A DNA stretch of 8,810 bases from Rhizobiaceae bacterium (GTDB lineage: Bacteria > Pseudomonadota > Alphaproteobacteria > Rhizobiales > Rhizobiaceae): NCBI GenBank assembly GCA_028865845.1, contig JAGWJK010000131.1, forward strand, positions 1 through 8,810. The letters are read 5' to 3'. The stretch's first letter is position 1. The number at the start of each line of letters is the position of its first letter. The notes below the pieces were generated by a model that made no database searches, was not told the origin of the DNA, and was given only the letters and a program-made list of their open reading frames with translations. The translations under genes were made by a program, and so were the position numbers. Shown one piece after another: positions 1 through 5,550 of this stretch.

Positions 1-1703
1 AATACACGCTGGGTGCCGCGATCATGAGCGTGGTGCTGCGCCAGGTCACCAACGCGCCGACCGTCATGTTCGGCTCGCAGGTTGCTGGACGCGAACACTC
101 CGATCTCGAAGATCTGATCGGCGTCTTCATCAACAATCTGGTGCTGCGCTTCGATTTCGCCGGCGACACGTCCTTCACGCAGCATATTCGCTCCGTGAGC
201 GAAACGGTGGAAGGCGCGTTGAACCATCAACGCATGCCGTTCAACAAGCTGGTCGAGCTCATTAACCCAGTTCGCGATCCATCCCGCAACCCGCTGATCT
301 CGGTGAACTTCAATCTTCAGAAGGCATTTCTCGAAGATCACAGCTATGGCGGCTTCGACCTGATCAGCGCGCCGTCGCAATCGCCAGGCGTCATCTACGA
401 CCTGAGCTTCATCATGGTCGGACGGCCAACCGGTTGGCGGATGTCGATCGAATACAATGCCGATCTGTTTGAAACCAGCACGATCGAAGGCCTGTTGCAG
501 CTCTGGCAGCAAGCCTATGAGATCGCGCTCAATAATCCCGACGCCCTGCTATCCGCGTTGAAAGTGCCGGAACGGCGCTCGATCGTGACGGCCCGGAACG
601 CCTCCTCGGCCGGTCAATCCGAAAATCAGGCGCCGGCGGATACGGAAGCCGCGGAGAAGGTGACGGCACTCGCGGCACTCTGGCAGGAACTCCTGCAGGT
701 GCCGCAGGTTCGGCCGAAGGACGATTTCTTCGCGCTCGGCGGCCATTCGCTGCTGGCGCTGCGGCTGCTATCGGCGGTGCGCGACCGGTTCGGCGTCAAG
801 CCGACCCTGGAGCTTCTTTTCAAGGAACCGACGCTCGAGGGCTTTGCCGCCGCAATCTTCGATACGCCGAAGGCGCAACAGCCAGCCGCTATGCCGATTG
901 CCAATCCATGGGAGCTGGTGACCTGTAAGCAGGGAACGGGTCGCGCGTCCGTCTACACGGTTAATCATCCCTTCCTCTATTATCGGCTGGCGAACGAGTT
1001 GCCGGACACGGTGTCCGTCCACAACGTCAATATGTTTCATGCGGATCTCAGTGACGCGCTCAAGAACATGTCGCTGCAGGAGATTGCGCGTCACGCCGTC
1101 GACGCCATGCAGATCAATGCAGGCACAGGACCGATTGCCCTCGTTGGCCTCTGCATCAACGGCACGATGGCCATGGAAATGACGCGGCAACTCCGTGAGA
1201 AGGGAATCGACGTAGGCTTTACTGCGATCATCGACACCTGGGCGCCCGGTTATTTCCTCTCGCTGCCGAAGCGGGAACAGAAGAAGTGGCACCGGGAAAG
1301 ACGCATCAAGCGTCTGGCTTATTTCACAAGGAAAGTACTCGCCAGACGCATGCCATTGATCGAGTATCTCAAGGAATTCAATGGCTCGCTCGCCATGCTG
1401 AGAATGTTTGGCGTAAAGGGCGGGCAATATACTCCCGAGGAAGAAGCCAATGAGGCCGTCACGCACATGCTGGTGCTGGCGTCGCGCAAATACAGGCCGG
1501 CGCAGGTGAAGGATCGGTCCGTCATCCTGTTGCGTAGCCAGGCCACTCATCCGCGCGCCCGTAAGCTGTTGTTCGGCTGGGGCGACGCGGTGGCGGCGGA
1601 CACGCCCGTCTTCGATATCGAAGGCTGGCATGAGGACTCGCTGACCAGCAATGGCATTCGGCAACTCGCCGCAGCAGTTTCGACGAAACTCGCTGACGTC
1701 TAG
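1..1703 (+). CDS. Nonribosomal peptide synthetase, C-terminal part (C-T-TE), 5'-truncated by window
   Basis: This is the end of a modular NRPS that builds and releases a thioester-bound peptide in the cytoplasm. The frame is open from position 3, so the real start is upstream; residue numbers count from the internal ATG at 24. The condensation domain's C-terminal half shows the late core motifs: IGVFINN at 32, HQRMPF at 68, RDPSRNPL at 84-91. A linker of about 30 residues leads straight to a carrier domain with LGGHSLL, whose Ser242 should carry phosphopantetheine. No adenylation domain lies between them. A type I thioesterase fills residues 290-559. Its elbow reads GLCING, with Cys377 in place of Ser; Asp404 (IIDTW) and His536 (GWHED) complete a plausible triad. 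The probable lid, residues 416-442, is very rich in Lys and Arg. The phosphopantetheinyl transferase at 3448-4164 is a likely activator. The NRPS assignment is firm; the product is unknown. Confidence 0.95.
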   Translation, partial: YTLGAAIMSVVLRQVTNAPTVMFGSQVAGREHSDLEDLIGVFINNLVLRFDFAGDTSFTQHIRSVSETVEGALNHQRMPFNKLVELINPVRDPSRNPLISVNFNLQKAFLEDHSYGGFDLISAPSQSPGVIYDLSFIMVGRPTGWRMSIEYNADLFETSTIEGLLQLWQQAYEIALNNPDALLSALKVPERRSIVTARNASSAGQSENQAPADTEAAEKVTALAALWQELLQVPQVRPKDDFFALGGHSLLALRLLSAVRDRFGVKPTLELLFKEPTLEGFAAAIFDTPKAQQPAAMPIANPWELVTCKQGTGRASVYTVNHPFLYYRLANELPDTVSVHNVNMFHADLSDALKNMSLQEIARHAVDAMQINAGTGPIALVGLCINGTMAMEMTRQLREKGIDVGFTAIIDTWAPGYFLSLPKREQKKWHRERRIKRLAYFTRKVLARRMPLIEYLKEFNGSLAMLRMFGVKGGQYTPEEEANEAVTHMLVLASRKYRPAQVKDRSVILLRSQATHPRARKLLFGWGDAVAADTPVFDIEGWHEDSLTSNGIRQLAAAVSTKLADV

Positions 1704-1715
1704 CCTGATTGCAGC

Positions 1716-1745
1716 GACCCAAAGACGCCACTGCGCCTTTGGGTC
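1716..1745 (+). terminator. Strong hairpin after the NRPS stop codon; possible terminator or processing site
   Basis: A perfect 9-bp inverted repeat, GACCCAAAG (1716-1724) with CTTTGGGTC (1737-1745), starts 12 bases after the NRPS stop. Inside it, after one A/C mismatch, 3 more base pairs form around a 4-base loop. No T-run follows (AATTCATG), so it is not a classical intrinsic terminator. It may attenuate transcription into the next gene or protect the NRPS mRNA 3' end. Confidence 0.55.
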
Positions 1746-1824
1746 AATTCATGAAATCAGCTCGCCAGATCTCAGAGCCAAACAATGCGATGCGATCATA
1801 ACGGCCGGGGTAGAGCGAAATCAC

Positions 1825-1832
1825 AAGGGGGA
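1825..1832 (+). promoter_or_regulatory. Ribosome binding site of the formyltransferase/propeller gene
   Basis: AAGGGGGA lies about 10 bases before the ATG at 1842. It decides the start: the in-frame ATG at 1785, 19 codons upstream, has no purine-rich site before it and would add a poorly conserved-looking tail. Confidence 0.6.
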
Positions 1833-1841
1833 AACATCAGC

Positions 1842-3443
1842 ATGGATACGACGAAGCCTTTGAGGGTCGCCATTCTTGTCGGGCAGAAAGACGGTTTCGA
1901 AAGCTGGGAGCTGATGGTCTTCGACCGCATTCTCGCCGATCCGCGTTTCGAACTCGTCACGCTGCTCGTCCATCCGCATCCCTTCGGTAACCGCCATGCA
2001 TCGCCTCTGTTCGCCCTCGGCGCAGGTCTGGAGCGGAAGCTGCTCGCGCGCGAGGCGCCTTATCGTCCCCGCCATTTCGACACCGGCAAACAACGCTTCG
2101 ACGATCTGCAGACTATTGTCGCGGGCAACGGCAGCACAGGTGATCCCATTCGTACGCTCATCGAAAAGCTCGACCTCGACCTGGTCATCCGCACCACGCC
2201 CGAGGGACTGACGAAGGGCGCCATCGCCGCGCTTCCTTTCGGCGAATGGGCATTCAGCTTTTCCAGCCAGCGATCCGAGCACGCCGACTGGTTCAGCTAT
2301 GCCGACGTCATGGCGAAAGCGCCGGCGACGGAGGCAGTCCTCTACGTTCGCCAGGGGTCGGACGCTCACATGGCGCAGGTTGCCGCGCCCTCGTTCAACA
2401 TCAAGTTCAGCGCCGCCCGCAATGCCGCTTTCGTTCGCGAGCGCAGCGTCACGCTGCTGATGCGCGAACTGGTGCGACTTGCCGACAGGGGCAAGCTCGA
2501 AACCCAACCGCTTCCACGCCTTACCGAGCCATCTGCACCGACCTATGGCGATTTCTTCCGCTATGCCGGCGTGCTCGGCGGCTATCTCTCGGGAAGGGTG
2601 CTCAAAGCAATAAGAGCCAAATTCCGCTCAGGCTCTGCCGTATGGACGCTCTATACCGGCCGCGGCCGGATCGATGATTTCGACCCGAGCCAGTCCGTCG
2701 AGGTGCCGTCGACCAAATACGACATCAAGGCCGATCCCTTCCTCTTCCAGCACGAAGGCGAATGCTATCTGTTCTACGAGGCCTATGCCGATGGCGACCG
2801 CAAGGCCCATATAGCAGTCGGCCGCTTCGTCGGCGACAAGGTCGAGCGCGTCGGGGTAGCGCTCGATTGCCCGCACCATCTGTCCTATCCTTTCATCTTC
2901 CGCGAAGGCGACGATATTTTCATGATGCCGGAGACCCACCAGTCTCATCGCATCGAGATCTGGCGCTGCACCGAATTCCCGCTGAAGTGGGAGCTTTATT
3001 CCACGGCGCTCGACGGCCAGTCACCCGCCGACAGCATTCTCACCCGTCATGGCGGCAAATGGTGGCTGTTTACCAACCTGTCGGAATACCACGCCTACGA
3101 AGATCATTGCAGCGAGCTTTACCTGTTCGAGGTCGACGGTCCGGAATTGAAGCGGGTCACGCCGCACAAGCAAAATCCGGTGGTGATCGGCAGCACGGTC
3201 GCACGCAATGCCGGGCGCATATTCGAGCGGGACGGCAGGATCTACCGGCCGTCGCAGCGCAACGTCCATGGCGTCTACGGCTACGGGCTAAATGTGATGG
3301 AAATCGAAGAGCTTACGCTCGATACCTACCGCGAACGCTGCATCCGCACGATCAAGCCGGATTTCAAGACCGGCCTCCTTGGCTGCCATCATTTCGATGC
3401 AGCAGGGGAGCGCTACGTGCTGGATGCCCGGCTGAGCATGTAA
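1842..3443 (+). CDS. Formyltransferase-like / GINT1-type beta-propeller two-domain protein
   Basis: This 533-residue protein is probably cytoplasmic, as no signal peptide or membrane segment is seen. Residues 1-230 resemble the formyltransferase-like N-terminal part common in this bacterial family (opening LRVAILVG, later DLVIRTTPEGL). The usual Asn-His-Asp formyl-transfer residues and HPS-type loop are not evident; the matching region reads FSFSSQRSEHADW, so activity is doubtful. From about 295 to the end come repeated beta-propeller blades: KADPFLF near D298, SYPFIF at 348, MMPET at 361-365, then RNAGRIF at 455 and RPSQ at 469-472. This half matches proteins often annotated 'glucosamine inositolphosphorylceramide transferase', after the N-terminal domain of plant GINT1; that name does not prove such activity here. 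Bacterial relatives tend to sit near glycan genes. It lies 138 bases after the NRPS on the same strand, and is perhaps cotranscribed despite the intervening hairpin. The family call is fairly sure; the reaction is unknown. Confidence 0.75.
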   Translation: MDTTKPLRVAILVGQKDGFESWELMVFDRILADPRFELVTLLVHPHPFGNRHASPLFALGAGLERKLLAREAPYRPRHFDTGKQRFDDLQTIVAGNGSTGDPIRTLIEKLDLDLVIRTTPEGLTKGAIAALPFGEWAFSFSSQRSEHADWFSYADVMAKAPATEAVLYVRQGSDAHMAQVAAPSFNIKFSAARNAAFVRERSVTLLMRELVRLADRGKLETQPLPRLTEPSAPTYGDFFRYAGVLGGYLSGRVLKAIRAKFRSGSAVWTLYTGRGRIDDFDPSQSVEVPSTKYDIKADPFLFQHEGECYLFYEAYADGDRKAHIAVGRFVGDKVERVGVALDCPHHLSYPFIFREGDDIFMMPETHQSHRIEIWRCTEFPLKWELYSTALDGQSPADSILTRHGGKWWLFTNLSEYHAYEDHCSELYLFEVDGPELKRVTPHKQNPVVIGSTVARNAGRIFERDGRIYRPSQRNVHGVYGYGLNVMEIEELTLDTYRERCIRTIKPDFKTGLLGCHHFDAAGERYVLDARLSM

Positions 3444-3447
3444 GAAC

Positions 3448-4164
3448 TCAGTCGTCGCGGCGATAGCGCAGCTTTACGGGATGCCCCCTGGTCAGGGCAA
3501 CGACAGCGCCGGCGAAGGTGACCGGCGTTTCGATCGCGAGAATGCGCCAGTCCGAAGGCGCTTCCGGATCGCCTTCAAGACGCTCCAGTTTCGGCTCCGT
3601 ACGCCAATCGAAAGTGACATCGAAGGAATCGAGCGGCAACGACAGCCCCTCGCCATGCGCCTTGACGAAGGCTTCCTTGCGGGTCCAGCAGCGATAGAAT
3701 CCGTCCAGATACGCCTCGGCCGGCAGCGCCCGTAGCGTCAGATATTCCTTGTGGGAGAAGAACCGCCTGGCGATGTCCTCTTTCAGGAAGTGGATCTCTT
3801 CGATGTCGATGCCGAGCTCGTAGTGATCCGAGACCGCAAGCGCCGCGAGGCTGGCGCTGTGGCTGAGATTGAAGTGCCAGGAGGTACCGTCGCCGGAGAC
3901 GATGGAGGGCTTGCCGTAGGCGTTGTAGGCGAAGGAAAGCGCCTTCGGCGACGTGTCGAGATACCGGCCGAGAATGGTTCTCAGCCGGCCTCTTCCGACG
4001 ATGAAGTGCAGACGGTCGCGATCGTGCACGAAACGCGCGGCACGGTCGAGCTCCTCCGGAGAGAGCAGCTCGGTCAAGCCGGCCGCGGTATCAGGCGCAG
4101 CGTCGAGGCTCCAGGTCCAGACGTCGATCACATCGGGACCGACGACCGAGGGCTTAGGTGGCAT
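3448..4164 (-). CDS. 4'-phosphopantetheinyl transferase, Sfp/Gsp type
   Basis: The enzyme transfers the phosphopantetheine arm of CoA to the conserved Ser of apo carrier domains, which an NRPS needs to work. The 238-residue protein has the length and order of the Sfp group: GRGRLR near 57-62, YGKP at 83-86, NLSHS at 99-103, then the Mg-binding GID motif at 118-120 with Glu122, and WTRKEAFVKA at 160-169. All key acidic and Lys residues are present, so it should be active. The ATG at 4164 overlaps the stop of the upstream aminotransferase gene by 11 bases, and only a weak GGCAAG precedes it, which suggests translational coupling. An in-frame TTG at 4215 would give 17 more residues but deepen the overlap to 62 bases. 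The obvious local substrate is the carrier domain containing Ser242 of the NRPS at the left edge. The gene ends 4 bases from the convergent propeller-protein gene. Confidence 0.94.
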   Translation of the reverse strand: MPPKPSVVGPDVIDVWTWSLDAAPDTAAGLTELLSPEELDRAARFVHDRDRLHFIVGRGRLRTILGRYLDTSPKALSFAYNAYGKPSIVSGDGTSWHFNLSHSASLAALAVSDHYELGIDIEEIHFLKEDIARRFFSHKEYLTLRALPAEAYLDGFYRCWTRKEAFVKAHGEGLSLPLDSFDVTFDWRTEPKLERLEGDPEAPSDWRILAIETPVTFAGAVVALTRGHPVKLRYRRDD

Positions 4165-5335
4165 CGGACAGCTTGCCGTTGGCGGCCGGGCGCTGGCGAA
4201 CCATGCGCCGGGCAAGATAGGCGACCACTGCGGCAGGATAATTCTCGCCCAGACTGATGCGGCAGGTGCGCTTCAGAATATCCAGTGTCTGAGCACACAT
4301 ATCAGGGGTATATTCGATCTTCCGCTTGGTCCAGTTGTAGGGGTTCATCGCCGGATTGCCGGCGCGCTGCTGCAGGATCGGCTGCCAGTTGGTGTAGACG
4401 TGACGGCTGGAATCGAAGAGCCGGTAAACGCCGCGTCTGTTTTCCTCGGCAAACTGCCGCGCTTCCTCCGGTGTTTCGAAGATCACGTGCAGGCCGGCGG
4501 CATTGGCGGGATCGTTGTGCGGGCCGATGCGCATGTTGTCGCTCTTCGACAGGATTTCTGTCATCATGTCGTAGCGTCGGCGCATGCGTGCGATCATCGG
4601 ATCGAGCCGCTTCAACTGCACGTTCAGCATGGCGCCCTGGATCTGGCTGGCTTTGAAGTTGACGCCGAGCATCGGCGGCTCGTTGGCATTGTCGAGATGG
4701 CCGCGAAACAGCGAGCCGATGTCGTGATACATGCGCGCACGGGCAAAGAGCTGCGGATCGTCGGTGACGACGGCACCACCTTCGCCGATGTTCATGTTCT
4801 TGAACTGGTTGAAGCTGTAGGCCCCGAGCGCACCGATCGTGCCCGTGCGCTTGCCCTTGTAGCTGAGGCCGACGGACTGGCAGGCGTCCTCGATGACGAT
4901 CAAATTGTGCTCGCGCGCAATGCGCATGATGCTGTCCATGTCGCAGACCATGTTCGACATGTGCACGGGGATGATGGCGCGCGTATTCGGGGTGATTTTC
5001 CTGACGATATCCGCCGGGTCCATCGTCAGGGTGTGGTCGATATCGACGAGCACTGGAACCGCACCGGCTGCAAGCGGCGCCGCCGCTGTCGCAATCCAGG
5101 TGTAAGCGGGCACCAGCACCTCGTCTCCGGGACCGATGCCGGCCGCAACCAGGGCCGAGATCAGCGCGCCCGTGCCGCTGCTCATGGTCAGCGCATGCTG
5201 AACACCGAATTTCTTGCAGAAATCCGCTTCGAAACGCAGCAGCGGACCGCCGGTGTCGTCGCCAAAACGTGCCAGCTTGCCTGAAGCAAAAAGCGGCGCA
5301 AGCGCCATCCATTCCCGTAGTCCAACCTTCGCCAT
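4154..5335 (-). CDS. DegT/DnrJ/EryC1/StrS family PLP-dependent aminotransferase
   Basis: This is a 393-residue fold-type I aminotransferase of the sugar-aminotransferase family, whose members usually move an amino group from Glu or Gln to a keto-sugar nucleotide or keto-cyclitol. SSGTGA (52-57) binds the PLP phosphate. EDACQSVG (149-156) supplies the Asp150 that contacts the pyridine nitrogen. SFNQFKNMNIGEGG (174-187) holds the Schiff-base Lys179. The protein is full length with all catalytic residues, so it should be active. The substrate cannot be read from sequence; an amino sugar, an amino-cyclitol or an unusual amine for the NRPS are all possible. Regulatory members that have lost the Lys are excluded. 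The ATG at 5335 has GGAG 8 bases upstream. It is the first gene of a two-gene minus-strand unit with the phosphopantetheinyl transferase, which ties it to the NRPS pathway by context. Confidence 0.93.
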   Translation of the reverse strand: MAKVGLREWMALAPLFASGKLARFGDDTGGPLLRFEADFCKKFGVQHALTMSSGTGALISALVAAGIGPGDEVLVPAYTWIATAAAPLAAGAVPVLVDIDHTLTMDPADIVRKITPNTRAIIPVHMSNMVCDMDSIMRIAREHNLIVIEDACQSVGLSYKGKRTGTIGALGAYSFNQFKNMNIGEGGAVVTDDPQLFARARMYHDIGSLFRGHLDNANEPPMLGVNFKASQIQGAMLNVQLKRLDPMIARMRRRYDMMTEILSKSDNMRIGPHNDPANAAGLHVIFETPEEARQFAEENRRGVYRLFDSSRHVYTNWQPILQQRAGNPAMNPYNWTKRKIEYTPDMCAQTLDILKRTCRISLGENYPAAVVAYLARRMVRQRPAANGKLSDAT

Positions 5336-5343
5336 GTCTCTCG

Positions 5344-5347
5344 CTCC
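5344..5347 (-). promoter_or_regulatory. Ribosome binding site of the DegT-family aminotransferase
   Basis: CTCC on the plus strand reads GGAG on the minus strand, 8 bases before the ATG at 5335. It supports this start. Confidence 0.6.
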
Positions 5348-5407
5348 GATGAAAATCAGCGGTTATCGGAAAGAGCCTAGCTCCCACGCCTTTGGTTTTC
5401 AGCATGG

Positions 5408-5424
5408 CTTTCCGGCCAGGAAAG
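5408..5424. repeat. 17-bp dyad in the divergent promoter region
   Basis: CTTTCC (5408-5413) and GGAAAG (5419-5424) form a perfect 6-bp inverted repeat around a 5-base spacer, GGCCA. It sits 73 bases upstream of the aminotransferase start. It could be an operator or a hairpin in the leader of that gene. Confidence 0.35.
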
Positions 5425-5444
5425 GCTTGATCGGCGAGCATGCG

Positions 5445-5479
5445 GCCTATCCAAAATCGGTAGGCGATTTAACCGCCTA
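5445..5479. promoter_or_regulatory. Possible operator: alternating GCCTA/TAGGC elements upstream of the GMC gene
   Basis: TAGGCG (5461-5466) and CGCCTA (5474-5479) form a perfect 6-bp inverted repeat with a 7-base AT-rich centre. A further GCCTA at 5445-5449 lies exactly 30 bases before the GCCTA at 5475-5479, on the same helical face, with TAGGC between them. This resembles a dimeric regulator site with an extra half-site just upstream of the candidate plus-strand promoter. The regulator is not in the window. Confidence 0.4.
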
Positions 5480-5536
5480 TGCAGATTGGACGATTGTTCG
5501 CCGATCCTCGATTCTGATAGAAAAACAAAGAATTGT

Positions 5537-5541
5537 AGGAG
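5537..5541 (+). promoter_or_regulatory. Ribosome binding site of the GMC oxidoreductase
   Basis: AGGAG lies 9 bases before the ATG at 5551, a near-consensus site that fixes this start. Confidence 0.7.
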
Positions 5542-5550
5542 AAACTTATT

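Larger units (their letters stand above)
5336..5550. promoter_or_regulatory. Divergent intergenic region between aminotransferase and GMC oxidoreductase genes
   Basis: These 215 bases separate two divergently transcribed genes and should hold both promoters. The right part is more AT-rich than the coding flanks. A weak plus-strand candidate is TTGGAC at 5486-5491 or TTGTTC at 5494-5499, with GATTCT or TGATAG around 5510-5520; neither is convincing. No clear sigma-70 promoter was found for the minus-strand gene. Two dyads (5408-5424 and 5461-5479) are listed separately. No small gene with a good ribosome binding site was seen. Confidence 0.5.

Noticed and set aside
768..1664. Minus-strand open frame of 298 codons inside the NRPS
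   Set aside because: No domain or motif seen, and it lies across conserved carrier and thioesterase motifs on the plus strand.
1785..1841. Upstream ATG extending the propeller protein by 19 residues
   Set aside because: No ribosome binding site precedes it, while AAGGGGGA precedes the ATG at 1842.
3444..3447. Terminator between the convergent propeller-protein and phosphopantetheinyl transferase genes
   Set aside because: Only 4 bases separate the stop codons, and no hairpin is apparent around them; any termination would have to occur within the opposing gene.
4165..4215. TTG start giving a longer phosphopantetheinyl transferase
   Set aside because: It adds a 17-residue tail not expected for the family and increases the overlap with the aminotransferase gene to 62 bases; the ATG at 4164 is the better choice.
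3953..5284. Long plus-strand open frame (about 443 codons) opposite the aminotransferase and phosphopantetheinyl transferase genes
   Set aside because: Composition is Val-, Asp-, His- and Arg-rich with no recognisable motif, and it crosses two well-supported minus-strand genes. It is the antisense shadow of GC-rich codons.
4302..5441. Minus-strand open frame of 379 codons overlapping the aminotransferase
   Set aside because: Arg/Ala/His-rich, low-complexity translation in the wrong frame; the overlapping frame has all PLP motifs and a GGAG site.
5336..5550. Small RNA or short peptide gene in the divergent region
   Set aside because: The short open frames there lack ribosome sites, and no terminator-like hairpin with a T-run was found.
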